Assembly (NCBI RefSeq): GCF_040560245.1
Contig: NZ_JAKMWP010000001.1
Source of the DNA: Morganella sibonii
GTDB lineage: Bacteria; Pseudomonadota; Gammaproteobacteria; Enterobacterales; Enterobacteriaceae
Length of the DNA: 64,000 bases
Direction: 5' to 3' (one strand)
Shown: positions 25,584 to 34,576 of the stretch, in pieces
How the letters are laid out: the number at the start of each line of letters is the position of its first letter
How positions within the stretch are numbered: position 1 is the stretch's first letter
Position numbers and translations under genes: made by a program
Notes under the pieces: generated by a model
The model's input: the letters and a program-made list of their open reading frames with translations, nothing else
Databases searched by the model: none
Told to the model about the DNA's origin: nothing

Positions 25584-27140
25584 ATGGCTAAAAGAAAATT
25601 CGGAGAGTCAATCCAGCGCTTTGGCCGGACACTGCTCCTGCCCATCGGGGTTCTTGCTCCGATAGGTATGATTCTGGGGATCAGCGGGGCGTTGGTTCAG
25701 ACCTACATGATTGCCCGGTTCCCTTTCCTCGGAAATGAAACGGTTAACGCACTGCTTGTCAGTATCCGTTCTATTGCCGGTGTTATTTTTGATAACATCC
25801 CGCTGCTCTTTGCCATGGGGGTTGCCTACGGGATGAGCCAGCGTGATAAAGGGATCGCTGTCTTCGCCTCTGTGGTGGGTTACCTGTCACTGATTATCAC
25901 CATGAATATCTGGCTGGTGCTGACAGGCAAACTGGCGGATGCCGCTGTGATGGGACAGGCGGGACAAATTAAGGTGTTGGGTATCCAAACCTTAAATATC
26001 AGCGCAGCAGGGGGGATCATCACCGGTTTAATTGCCGCCTGGGCAACGGATAAGTTCTATAACCTTGAGTTGCCGACAGCCTTTGCGTTTTTCTCCGGTA
26101 AAAAATCCGTTTCTATCATCATGGTCGGTCTGATGATCGCTGTGGGTGCGACATTACCGTTTATCTGGGAAGTGCTGGTTCAGGGGCTGATGAAGCTTTC
26201 TTCTGTTTTCCTGAGTCCGGTCGGCCCGTTCTTTACAGCGGGTGGTGAGCGTCTGTTTATTCCGTTCGGTCTGCACCATGTCTGGAACGTACTGTTCAGA
26301 TTTACCGAAGCTGGCGGTACGTATGTGATTGACGGACAAACCTTTGTCGGTGTCGTTCCGGCCTTAACGGAAGTGTTGTTCAAACAGGGACCGGGTACAG
26401 AATACTGGGCGATGATGCCGAGCCTGACGCGCTTTATGGCGCAACAGCAAATGCTGGTGACGTTGTTCCTGTTCCCGGCCATCGCGTTAGCTATCTATAA
26501 AACATCGAAGGCAGAGAACCGTGCGGAAGTGAAATCGATGCTGGTGACAATGGTACTGACCGCCATGCTCGGTAACGTCACGGAACCGCTCGAATTTACC
26601 TTCGTGTTTATCGCACCGCTGCTGTATTTAATCTATGCGATTATCGTCGGTATCGGCGCAGTATTACTGTCATTCGCCGGTGTTGCCATCGGCTATATCC
26701 GCGGAACGATATTCGATTTTACTATCTTTGGCTTGCTGTATGAGCGTACTAACTGGATATTCCTGGTGCTTATCGGTGCCGGTCTGGCTGTGGTGACGTT
26801 CTTTATCTTCCGCTGGGCAATTCTGCGGTTTGATATTAAAACGCCGGGCCGTGAAGAATCCAGCAACCTGAAAAATACGTTAATAAAAGAAAAACGTTAT
26901 GGCGAAATCGCGGAGATCCTTATCGAGGCTTTAGGCGGAAAACAAAATATCCGTAACGTCGATAACTGTATTACCCGTATGCGTATTGATATCGAAGAAG
27001 TGAATAAGATTGATAAAGAATTAATGTCGGAATCAGGATGTACTGCATTCTTCTTTCCATCGGCAAACCACGTCCACGTTGTTTACGGACCGAAGGTTGA
27101 ATTTGTCCGCAATGCTGTTGATGAAGCAATGAAGAAATAA
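25584..27140 (+). CDS. PTS permease EIICB, glucose/maltose (MalX-like) family
   Basis: A 518-residue PTS transporter. Residues about 1-420 are an EIIC domain of the glucose superfamily with about ten membrane segments (LLLPIGVLAPIGMILGISGAL; FIPFGLHHVWNVLF; GNVTEPLEFTFVFIAPLLY). Residues about 440-518 are EIIB with the phosphocysteine motif NVDNCITRMR. No EIIA is encoded here, so phosphate probably comes from Crr (EIIA-Glc). The size and fold match MalX, but the partner is not MalY. Operon-linked to a lyase after 8 bases; the substrate is therefore probably not a plain sugar. Confidence 0.88.
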   Translation: MAKRKFGESIQRFGRTLLLPIGVLAPIGMILGISGALVQTYMIARFPFLGNETVNALLVSIRSIAGVIFDNIPLLFAMGVAYGMSQRDKGIAVFASVVGYLSLIITMNIWLVLTGKLADAAVMGQAGQIKVLGIQTLNISAAGGIITGLIAAWATDKFYNLELPTAFAFFSGKKSVSIIMVGLMIAVGATLPFIWEVLVQGLMKLSSVFLSPVGPFFTAGGERLFIPFGLHHVWNVLFRFTEAGGTYVIDGQTFVGVVPALTEVLFKQGPGTEYWAMMPSLTRFMAQQQMLVTLFLFPAIALAIYKTSKAENRAEVKSMLVTMVLTAMLGNVTEPLEFTFVFIAPLLYLIYAIIVGIGAVLLSFAGVAIGYIRGTIFDFTIFGLLYERTNWIFLVLIGAGLAVVTFFIFRWAILRFDIKTPGREESSNLKNTLIKEKRYGEIAEILIEALGGKQNIRNVDNCITRMRIDIEEVNKIDKELMSESGCTAFFFPSANHVHVVYGPKVEFVRNAVDEAMKK

Positions 27141-27148
27141 AAGGATAT

Positions 27149-28522
27149 ATGATGAGAGCTTTATATGATTCTAAAAGTAAAACCATCGATGACCGCGGCA
27201 TAAAAGCGCTGCTGTCGGATGAGGCCAAATACACTACCTGGCTGATGTTTGAATCAGTGTTAGCTCAGGCACAGGCAGAACTGGGGTTTATTCCCCGGTC
27301 TGCTGCCGATGAAATTAAAGAAAAGGCGGTTATTGAGAATATCGATTTTGAAGAGATGAGCCGTATTTATCAGAAAATCGGTCATGGCTTTGTACCGTTC
27401 TTAAAAGTCTTAGTGAACGCCTGTTCTGAAGAGAGTGGTAAATATATCCATTACGGTATTACCACCCAGAATATTCAGCAGAGTTCGCAGTTGTATATGA
27501 TGAAGACAGTGCATAATAAATTTATGCTGCTGTTAAGTGAGATCCTCGGAAATTTATCGGCGCTTGCAGAAAAAACCAAACACATGGTGATGCCGGGCAG
27601 GACACATGGCCGCCACGCAATTCCTATCACTTATGGTTACAAAGTGGCGGTGTGGATCAGCGATTTTATCGATTGCAGCCAGCGCATGCGGGAGTGCGAA
27701 AAGCGCGTATTCACCATCATGATGGGCGGTGCGGTCGGGGCATTTAACACCATGCCTGGCATCGGTCTGGAAGTCCAGAAGCGGGTTGCTGAACTGACCG
27801 GCATGCATGCGATGGAAGTGCCGTCCCGCAACCTGAGCACACATAAACTGGAGTACATGGCGAACCTGGCGCTGATGGCGAATATCTGCCATAAAATCGG
27901 CGAGGAGGTTTACAGCACCACGCTGGAAGAAATCGCGGAAGTCTCAGAAGGTTTTACCAAAGGCACCGTAGGCAGCAGCACGATGCCGCACAAAATTAAC
28001 CCGAAACTGGCCAAAGGGATTATCGCGAACTCGCAGAAACTGTATTCACTGCCGGGTGTCGGTATGTATTCTGCCGTCAGGCCGTATGAGGGCGACAGCA
28101 GTTCCTATATGTTATTCGACGGACTGATCGAAGAAGCACTGGAACTGACCACCGAAGTGCTGCTGAGAACAGAAGAACTCACCAGAACGATTGTGCCTCA
28201 TGAAGAGAGAATGCTGCATAATGTCATGAGAAACAAAGGGCTGGATAACACCGAATACGTGATGATGAAAATGGCGGAAAAGCTGGGTAAAGATAAAGCT
28301 CACTCATTACTGTATGAGGAAGCGATCAAAACCGCCGCAGATGGTGAGGATTTCTACACGAACCTGACGAAAAACGACACCATTACCGCCGCATTCAGCA
28401 ATGAAGAGATCAAAACAATGTTAGATCCGCGTGCGTATATTGGTTTGTCCGTTGAAATCGCCGAAAAAGAAGCGAAACGGGGCTCAGACGCCGCTCAGGA
28501 AATCAAAAAAGATTATCAGTAA
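27149..28522 (+). CDS. Fumarase/aspartase-superfamily lyase (adenylosuccinate-lyase-like), substrate unknown
   Basis: A 457-residue enzyme with the three superfamily regions: HYGITTQNIQQSS (C1, with Asn where Asp is common), MPGRTHGRHAIPITYG (C2) and the signature loop GSSTMPHKINP (C3). The closest family by eye is PurB/carboxymuconate cycloisomerase, but the real purB normally has other neighbours, and this one is in an operon with a PTS permease. Members usually split off fumarate from an N- or O-succinyl group. It may cleave a phosphorylated sugar conjugate brought in by the PTS. AAGGA ribosome binding site; two ATGs (27149, 27152) are possible starts. Confidence 0.8.
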   Translation: MMRALYDSKSKTIDDRGIKALLSDEAKYTTWLMFESVLAQAQAELGFIPRSAADEIKEKAVIENIDFEEMSRIYQKIGHGFVPFLKVLVNACSEESGKYIHYGITTQNIQQSSQLYMMKTVHNKFMLLLSEILGNLSALAEKTKHMVMPGRTHGRHAIPITYGYKVAVWISDFIDCSQRMRECEKRVFTIMMGGAVGAFNTMPGIGLEVQKRVAELTGMHAMEVPSRNLSTHKLEYMANLALMANICHKIGEEVYSTTLEEIAEVSEGFTKGTVGSSTMPHKINPKLAKGIIANSQKLYSLPGVGMYSAVRPYEGDSSSYMLFDGLIEEALELTTEVLLRTEELTRTIVPHEERMLHNVMRNKGLDNTEYVMMKMAEKLGKDKAHSLLYEEAIKTAADGEDFYTNLTKNDTITAAFSNEEIKTMLDPRAYIGLSVEIAEKEAKRGSDAAQEIKKDYQ

Positions 28523-28548
28523 ATTACCGGGCTGACACAGGAAAAAAT

Positions 28549-28588
28549 AAACCGGCGCTCTGAGGAAACTCAGGTGCCGGTTTTTTTA
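28549..28588 (+). terminator. Terminator of the PTS-lyase operon
   Basis: AACCGGC and CTCTGAG pair with CTCAG and GCCGGTT around a GAAA tetraloop, followed by T7. Confidence 0.88.
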
Positions 28589-28709
28589 TGCATTATTTGT
28601 GGCTGATTGCGATCCGCAGGTGGTTTTCAGCGATTAGTTTTTGAAGTCGCTGCCACAAAGTGGTTAAATTAGCTGTATAAATTTTTTCCAACCGTGAATG
28701 AGGAAAACT

Positions 28710-29057
28710 ATGCGGATTAAAATGTTACCCGGTGCTCTGGCACTGTTATTACTGGCAGGCTGTACGACCACGAACGAACTGAGCTCCGCCGGATCACAGG
28801 TCCGCTTTTCCGAAGAGCAGCCACCGGCAGAATGTCAGAAATTAGGTGAAGTCACCGGCGTACAGAGTAACTGGATGACCGGCGTCGGTAACGAAAGCAG
28901 CTCCATGCGCGGTGCGGCAAATGACCTGCGTAACAAAGCAGCGGCAATGGGCGGTAACGTGATTTATGGTCTCGGCAGCCCGGCAGAGTCAGCCATTGTG
29001 TCCAGCCTGATCCCGGTGGATAGCAAGCTGACAGGTCAGGTCTTTAAGTGCCCGTAA
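28710..29057 (+). CDS. yjeI: DUF4156 lipoprotein YjeI
   Basis: A 115-residue lipoprotein: signal peptide with lipobox LAGC, then NELSSAG-VRF, EQPPAECQ-LG, QSNWMTG and SMRGAANDLRNKAA-MGGNVIYG, closely following E. coli YjeI. I start at ATG 28710 because it has TGAGGAAA at good distance; an in-frame ATG at 28698 adds four residues. In E. coli it also lies between groEL and epmB/efp, so the position is conserved. Function unknown. Confidence 0.9.
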   Translation: MRIKMLPGALALLLLAGCTTTNELSSAGSQVRFSEEQPPAECQKLGEVTGVQSNWMTGVGNESSSMRGAANDLRNKAAAMGGNVIYGLGSPAESAIVSSLIPVDSKLTGQVFKCP

Positions 29058-29183
29058 TTTCGCGTCATCCTTCCGTCCATAGCGGCGTTGGCTGCGCTCA
29101 GCGGCCCGGGTCACATACTGATGTATGCTTCCCGTGCCTCTTCGCTTGCCGCCAGGCTCTGAACGAAATGATTTAGCGAAATT
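29056..29183 (+). repeat. Second copy of the MITE-like repeat
   Basis: 128 bases bounded by AATTTCGC/GCGAAATT inverted tips. The central core (GCGTTGGC-GCGCTCAGC, CGGGTCACATACTGA-TGTATGCT, CTTGCCGCC) matches the insert at 13977-14100, same orientation, while the tips differ. It touches the yjeI stop codon, whose last base is 29057. Confidence 0.8.
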
Positions 29184-29198
29184 GTCTGAATCAGATAC

Positions 29199-29234
29199 AA
29201 AAAAACCACCGTCGATATAAATGGTGGTTTTTTT
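29199..29234. terminator. Terminator after yjeI
   Basis: AAAAACCACC and GGTGGTTTTTTT pair around a 12-base loop; strong T-run on the plus strand and A-run for the minus strand. Confidence 0.82.
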
Positions 29235-29387
29235 ATTCAGATGCAGAAAGCACAGGTAACAGGTAAAAAAGAACAGAAAGCATGCGGGCCATGGATGACG
29301 CGCCTGAGCGCACAGGGATGTGTTTACCGCGTCTTTCTGTTTTTGCCTGTTGCCGGTGCAGATACCGTAATCACAGTCTTAAAGTGC

Positions 29388-30170
29388 TCACCTTACCTTC
29401 ACAGCCGCAGTGGCAATAAATGTCGGCAGATAATTATCGATAACAAAACGCGGGTTCGGCTGCCAGTCCTCATAAAAATCCGTCAGATGAAAACCGGCTT
29501 TCAGCTGCCCGCCGATCAAATCGGTCAGGGAATGGCCAAACACAAAAGCTTCCTGACGTGCCTGCTTCTCTGCCAGTTGTTCCGGTGTTAAGGCGGTCAG
29601 TTCAGAGAACGGCATTTTATACGCTGGTTTGATAATACCTTGTTCACGGTATTTCGCATCGCGATCGCCGATAAATACCACAGAGTTGAAAAAGCTGGCC
29701 AGCAGTGTGCCGCCGGTTTTCAGTACGCGGTGGCATTCCCGCCATACCGGATTCACATCCGGGATATACAGATTGGAAATCGGATGAAATACACAATCAA
29801 ATGAATCGTCCGCAAATGCGCTGAGATCCCGCATATCCCCCTGTACTGCCCGCAGTGTCAGCCCGTCGCGCTGAGCGACCTGACGATCGTGCTCAAGCTG
29901 TTTATCTGAAAAATCAAACACTGTCACATCAGCACCGGCGGCAGCCAGTACGGGTGCCTGCTGACCACCGGCAGAGGCCAGACAGAGAATGCGTTTGCCT
30001 GCCACATCCCCCAGCCAGGCTTTCGGCAGCGGCTGCGGGGTGAGATGCACATCCCATTCCCCTTTTTTGGCGGCAGCAATCAGTTCCGCACTGACAGGTG
30101 TTGACCACGCCTGTTGTTGTTCCGCCTGTTTATCCCACGCGGCCTGGTTTGAGGTTAAAAAATCCGTCAT
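29388..30170 (-). CDS. SAM-dependent class I methyltransferase
   Basis: A 260-residue cytoplasmic enzyme. Motif I is RILCLASAGGQQAPVLAAAGADVTVFDFS (glycine loop and acidic Asp), motif II GDMRDLSAFADDSFDCVFH, followed by HRVLKTGGTLLASFFN (post-III). The start at 30170 has GGAG 9 bases upstream; a longer frame to 30185 adds 5 residues covering that site. The substrate is not apparent. Proteins of this type are common in Enterobacterales and Firmicutes as small-molecule methyltransferases. Stands alone, divergent region to epmB is short. Confidence 0.85.
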   Translation of the reverse strand: MTDFLTSNQAAWDKQAEQQQAWSTPVSAELIAAAKKGEWDVHLTPQPLPKAWLGDVAGKRILCLASAGGQQAPVLAAAGADVTVFDFSDKQLEHDRQVAQRDGLTLRAVQGDMRDLSAFADDSFDCVFHPISNLYIPDVNPVWRECHRVLKTGGTLLASFFNSVVFIGDRDAKYREQGIIKPAYKMPFSELTALTPEQLAEKQARQEAFVFGHSLTDLIGGQLKAGFHLTDFYEDWQPNPRFVIDNYLPTFIATAAVKVR

Positions 30171-30269
30171 AATTTTGTACTCCATAATACATAATGAGCG
30201 TAATTTAACCTGTCTGAAGGTACCTGTAAAATACTATTTCTTCAGATGACCATGTTTACGTGGTAATAC

Positions 30270-31298
30270 TCAGCTCTGACGCAGACGGAGATCGATCGGT
30301 GTTTTACTCGGCTCACCGCCGATTTCCCGGGTCAGACGCGGCACCAGATACCCGGAAATACGCGGCAGCAGATCATGCATAATACGGCGTGCTTCATCAT
30401 CACTGATCAGAAAGTGTCCCGCACCCTGTACTTTATCCAGCACATGCAGGTAATAAGGCAGAATACCGGCGTCAAACAGCGCATTACTGAGCTGTGCCAG
30501 CACCTCTGCATTATCATTCACATCACGCAGCAGGACACTCTGATTGAGCAGGGTGACGCGGCTTTCACGCAATTGATTCATTTTTTCTTTCAATACATCG
30601 TCGATTTCATTCGCGTGATTGATATGTGTGACTAAAATTATCTGTAATCGTGAGTCGCGGAAACGTGCGGTCAGTTCCGGCGTGATGCGCTCAGGGATCA
30701 CAACCGGCAGACGGCTGTGGATACGCAGCCGCTGAATATGGGGAATGGCTTCCAGTTGCGTCAGCAGCCAGTCCAGCTCATGGTCTTTTGCCATCAGCGG
30801 ATCACCGCCGGAGAAAATGATTTCATTGAGTTCAGGATGGTTAGCGATATAATCGAGCGCCTGCTGCCAGTTATGTCTGGTGCCTTTATTGTCCTCATAC
30901 GGGAAGTGACGGCGGAAACAGTAGCGGCAGTTGACCGCGCACCCGCCTTTCACTAACAGCAATGCCCGGTTGTGATATTTATGCAGTAGTCCCGGAACAA
31001 CACTGTGTTGTTCATCCAGCGGATCGTCAGAGAACCCGGGTGTCAGGTCAAATTCAGCCCTGTGCGTCATGGTCTGAAGTAATAGCGGATCGCGCGGATT
31101 GCCTTTTTCCATTTTGGCGATAAAAGGACGGGGGACGCGCAGTGCAAATAACCGGCGGGCATCAGTACCGGCACGCCAGTTTTCATCCTGTTCCAGACCT
31201 AATATTTCAAGCAGTTCTGTTGGGTTAGTGACAGAATCGGTGAGTTGATGCAGCCAGACTTCTCTGGTGAGCGGTTTTTGGGTTACAATATCGACCAT
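30270..31298 (-). CDS. epmB: EF-P--(R)-beta-lysylation aminomutase EpmB
   Basis: A 342-residue radical SAM enzyme that turns L-alpha-lysine to (R)-beta-lysine, later attached to EF-P by EpmA. The [4Fe-4S] motif CAVNCRYC (Cys 120, 124, 127) and PLP-site region, FSGGDPLMAKDHELDWLL, HSRLPVVIPERIT and a C-terminal GEPSKTPIDL are close to E. coli EpmB. It is divergent from efp, its target, with 40 bases between the start codons. EpmA is expected beyond frdA, outside the window. Confidence 0.96.
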   Translation of the reverse strand: MVDIVTQKPLTREVWLHQLTDSVTNPTELLEILGLEQDENWRAGTDARRLFALRVPRPFIAKMEKGNPRDPLLLQTMTHRAEFDLTPGFSDDPLDEQHSVVPGLLHKYHNRALLLVKGGCAVNCRYCFRRHFPYEDNKGTRHNWQQALDYIANHPELNEIIFSGGDPLMAKDHELDWLLTQLEAIPHIQRLRIHSRLPVVIPERITPELTARFRDSRLQIILVTHINHANEIDDVLKEKMNQLRESRVTLLNQSVLLRDVNDNAEVLAQLSNALFDAGILPYYLHVLDKVQGAGHFLISDDEARRIMHDLLPRISGYLVPRLTREIGGEPSKTPIDLRLRQS

Positions 31299-31338
31299 TT
31301 TTTTGGCTGTGCCATTTATTTAAAATTAGAGGATTTCC

Positions 31339-31905
31339 ATGGCTACTTATAGTACCAACGAATTTCGCCAAGGTCTTAAAATTATGTTAGACGGCGAACC
31401 TTGCGTGGTTGTTGAAAGTGAGTTTGTTAAACCGGGTAAAGGTCAGGCATTCGCTCGTGTACGTCTGCGTAAGCTGATCTCCAACAAACTGCTGGAGAAA
31501 ACCTTCAAATCAACAGACTCTGCGGAAGGCGCTGATGTCATGGATCTGAACCTGACTTACCTGTACAACGACGGTGAGTTCTGGCATTTCATGAACAATG
31601 AAACGTTCGAGCAGCTGGCTGCGGATGAAAAAGCTATCGGTGATAACGCCAAATGGCTGATCGACCAGGCTGAATGTATCGTTACTCTGTGGGACGGTCG
31701 TCCTATCGCGGTTACCCCGCCGAACTTTGTTGAGCTGGAAATCACGGAAACCGATCCGGGCCTGAAAGGTGATACAGCCGGTACCGGCGGTAAACCAGCG
31801 ACTCTGAGCACCGGTGCTGTGGTTAAAGTGCCTCTGTTCGTACAGATTGGTGAAGTGATCAAAGTAGACACCCGTTCAGGTGAATACGTTTCCCGCGTGA
31901 AATAA
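31339..31905 (+). CDS. efp: Translation elongation factor P
   Basis: A 188-residue EF-P of standard length. It relieves ribosome stalling at polyproline. Lys34 in the loop KPGKGQ is the beta-lysylation site and is conserved, as expected with epmB next door. KOW-like and two OB domains are complete. GAGG ribosome binding site, strong terminator after the gene. Confidence 0.98.
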   Translation: MATYSTNEFRQGLKIMLDGEPCVVVESEFVKPGKGQAFARVRLRKLISNKLLEKTFKSTDSAEGADVMDLNLTYLYNDGEFWHFMNNETFEQLAADEKAIGDNAKWLIDQAECIVTLWDGRPIAVTPPNFVELEITETDPGLKGDTAGTGGKPATLSTGAVVKVPLFVQIGEVIKVDTRSGEYVSRVK

Positions 31906-31923
31906 GATTACGTGATGAATTAC

Positions 31924-31955
31924 AAAACCGCCGCTGATTCAGCGGCGGTTTTTTT
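31924..31955 (+). terminator. efp terminator
   Basis: AAAACCGCCGCTG/CAGCGGCGGTTTT stem with a short loop and T7 tail. Confidence 0.92.
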
Positions 31956-32032
31956 GTTATTCAGTCATCGTTACCCCGGCAACCCGGAGTGTCGGTAAGA
32001 CTGGTTCCGGGCTGGCGGATGAGGGTACTGTA

Positions 32033-33706
32033 TCACCGATAACAGAGATTATTTTTATTATTGATCCCGCCGTCCGGCGATGTCACACCGGAACAACCGA
32101 GAATACTGTCAAATAATTCATGATGGAAAAACGTCCGTGTCCGGCTGTTTTCTTTCAGATTATCAAACAGGCTCTGATTATTTTTGATGTAGGTATCTGA
32201 CATCCAGACAATAAACGGTACGCGGAACTGCTCCGGCGGGGCTATATTCCGTGGTGTGCCGTGCAGCCGCATTCCGTCTCTTTCACCCAGGGATTCACCG
32301 TGGTCGGAGGTATAAAAGACAATGGCGTTTTTGCCTTTTAATTTCTCCGTCAGTTCATTCAGCAAATGATCCGTATATAAGATCGAATTATCGTAGGCGT
32401 TAATTTCTTCCTGCACACTGCATTTGGCGCCCGCATCGGTACATTCCGGCATATATTTGCGGAACTCAGGCGGATAGCGTTTGGAATAAAGATGGTGCGA
32501 GCCTTTGGTATGTAAAATAATCAGGTTTTGTCCCTGTTTTTTGCGGGCCAGCACATCATCAACCTCATCCATCAGTAATTCATCACGGATAGCTTTGCCC
32601 GGTGTTCTGTTTTGTGCGGTGATCATTTCACGGATCAGATAGTTATCCAGGTCGAGGCGGTTATAGAACCAGACTTCACTTTGCATGGAAAACAGTTCGG
32701 AATAAAACCCGTTCTGTTTCATTACCGAGAAGACATTATTTTCAGTGACTGTCCGCTGTTCGTTATCTTTGACGCCACCTTCACGCACAAACATACAGCG
32801 CAGCGATAATTTGGTGGAGGTATCACAGGATTGGCCTTTAAAGGCGATGACATTTTTATCTGCGGATAATAACGGGGTTGTTTCACGCTCATAACCGAGT
32901 AATTGCATATGATCCCAGCGCGCGGTTTCCCCGATCACGAAGACCACATATAAGTCGTCATTCTGCGGTGCCGGGGTATAGGTAAATTCTTTGGCCGGAT
33001 CGAATAAATCAATTTCATTAAAGGTGTCGTCATATTTGACTACGGCATATTGCACCAGCGGTACAATCCAGTTGGTCGGTAAATAAGAGTAGCTCAGTTC
33101 ACCGCCGTAACTGGACACATCAATCATGCCGTTCAGCTCAATTTTTTTCTGATTGGCATCAGCCAGCTTTAAATAACCGAAAATCAACACCGGAATAACG
33201 ATAAAGGTAAACAGGGACAGTATCCGGCGCCGTGATGCCGTTTGTATTTTTGTTTTTTTGGCGGACCAGATAAGGAGCAGCGCAGGAACAGAAAGCAGAA
33301 AGAACCAGAGATAAAAATGTTCACCGACAGCTTCCTGCGACAGTTCGACACTGTCGGTTGCCAGGGTGGAGACTAAGATACCGTAACCGATAATCACATC
33401 ATAAAACATCACATAGTAACTGACAGCGATACTGACCAGAATAATAAGACTGCTGAGAATTTTAAAACTCAGCAACCCGGTCTGAGCAATCAGTCTGAAT
33501 AAGAAAAAGCTGAACAGAATATTGGCGAAAATTTCGGCAATCAGATAAACGGAACCATAGTCGCCGCTCAGTAATAACTGATTCTGGGCGCGGGAAAAAT
33601 AGACGGTGTAGTTCAGGAAAAAGCCCAGAAACAGGGCAAGAATGGCAGAAACAACAAATTCATTTCTTAGTGTATTCAATAACTGACGTATAGGCATCGG
33701 GTACAT
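32033..33706 (-). CDS. eptB: Kdo(2)-lipid A phosphoethanolamine transferase
   Basis: A 557-residue inner-membrane enzyme that adds phosphoethanolamine to the Kdo of LPS. Five N-terminal membrane segments (residues about 15-190) precede a periplasmic sulfatase-fold domain with VFVIGETARWDHMQLLGYE, the nucleophile region SCDTSTKLSLRCMF, HTKGSHHLYSKRYP and YTSDHGESLGE. Motifs such as SYGGELSYSYLPTNW and CSGVTSPDGGINN match EptB rather than EptA. It starts at ATG 33706; a GTG one codon upstream is possible. Divergent from hyf. Confidence 0.9.
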   Translation of the reverse strand: MYPMPIRQLLNTLRNEFVVSAILALFLGFFLNYTVYFSRAQNQLLLSGDYGSVYLIAEIFANILFSFFLFRLIAQTGLLSFKILSSLIILVSIAVSYYVMFYDVIIGYGILVSTLATDSVELSQEAVGEHFYLWFFLLSVPALLLIWSAKKTKIQTASRRRILSLFTFIVIPVLIFGYLKLADANQKKIELNGMIDVSSYGGELSYSYLPTNWIVPLVQYAVVKYDDTFNEIDLFDPAKEFTYTPAPQNDDLYVVFVIGETARWDHMQLLGYERETTPLLSADKNVIAFKGQSCDTSTKLSLRCMFVREGGVKDNEQRTVTENNVFSVMKQNGFYSELFSMQSEVWFYNRLDLDNYLIREMITAQNRTPGKAIRDELLMDEVDDVLARKKQGQNLIILHTKGSHHLYSKRYPPEFRKYMPECTDAGAKCSVQEEINAYDNSILYTDHLLNELTEKLKGKNAIVFYTSDHGESLGERDGMRLHGTPRNIAPPEQFRVPFIVWMSDTYIKNNQSLFDNLKENSRTRTFFHHELFDSILGCSGVTSPDGGINNKNNLCYR

Positions 33707-33795
33707 CACTTCATCGCTAAAGGGAGTTAGAGAAGTTATCAGTTACTTGGTTCAATATTTATTCATTAATCATGTTCATTTTACCAGATGACAAC

Positions 33796-33830
33796 ATGAC
33801 ATTTTTGTCGTCATTAGTGTCGAACCGACA
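33796..33830 (+). promoter_or_regulatory. FhlA/HyfR-type activator sites of hyf
   Basis: ATGACATTTTTGTCGTCAT (33796-33814) and TGTCGAACCGACA (33818-33830) are palindromic and share the GACATTTTTG core with the fdhF and hydN sites. They lie about 60-90 bases upstream of the sigma-54 promoter. Confidence 0.7.
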
Positions 33831-33885
33831 GTTACCTCCGCCTGAAAATCATGTCAATACGTTGATAAACAGACGCTTTTGTATA

Positions 33886-33900
33886 TGGCACGAAAAATGC
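33886..33900 (+). promoter_or_regulatory. Sigma-54 promoter of hyf
   Basis: TGGCACGAAAAATGC has GG and GC exactly 10 bases apart (-24/-12). The hyfA start lies 55 bases downstream. Confidence 0.92.
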
Positions 33901-33955
33901 TTAACAAGGGTATCAAACTATATGACTCGTCTGATTTTTCTGGAGGGTGGGGCGA

Positions 33956-34576
33956 ATGAATCGCTTTGTTATTGCCGACCCGCATCTTTGTATCGGATGT
34001 AATACCTGTATGGCGGCCTGTTCTGAGACGCATAAACAGCAGGGATTACAAACACATCCGAGATTGAATGTGGTGAAAATCGGGGAACTGACCGCGCCGA
34101 TGCTTTGTCGTCAGTGTGATGATGCTCCGTGTGCCCGTGTGTGTCCGGTGAATGCCATTACACACGAAAATGGCATGATCGTGCTGAATGAAAGTCTGTG
34201 CATCGGCTGCAAATTGTGCGGTCTGGTCTGTCCGTTCGGGGCTATCACCCCGTCAGGCAGTAAACCTGTCGATATGCCGGACTTCTTTGAGCAGTATGTG
34301 CCGCAGGAGATGCTGCTGGATGTGCCGGACAGCCTGCCGACCATGAATCCGTTCCTGGCATGGAATGCCGGTATCCGTAATATCGCCGTGAAATGCGATT
34401 TATGTGATTTCAGTGAAGAAGGCCCGGCGTGTGTGAAAGTGTGCCCGACCGATGCCCTCCATCTCGTTGAAGAGAATAAGCTGGAAAACGAAAGTGCGAA
34501 ACGCCGTACCGCATCTGTTGATGCGATGCCGCCGGAGTTCGACATCTTCGTCTCAGGACAGGAGAGCCGCAAATGA
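33956..34576 (+). CDS. hyfA: Hydrogenase-4 iron-sulfur subunit HyfA
   Basis: A 206-residue electron-transfer protein with four cysteine clusters: CIGCNTCMAAC, CRQCDDAPCARVC, CIGCKLCGLVC and CDLCDF...CVKVC, binding about four [4Fe-4S] clusters. It should carry electrons from formate dehydrogenase H to the hydrogenase module. Start at ATG 33956 with GGAGGGTGGG upstream. First gene of a ten-gene hyf operon plus hycI. It overlaps hyfB by 4 bases. Confidence 0.92.
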   Translation: MNRFVIADPHLCIGCNTCMAACSETHKQQGLQTHPRLNVVKIGELTAPMLCRQCDDAPCARVCPVNAITHENGMIVLNESLCIGCKLCGLVCPFGAITPSGSKPVDMPDFFEQYVPQEMLLDVPDSLPTMNPFLAWNAGIRNIAVKCDLCDFSEEGPACVKVCPTDALHLVEENKLENESAKRRTASVDAMPPEFDIFVSGQESRK

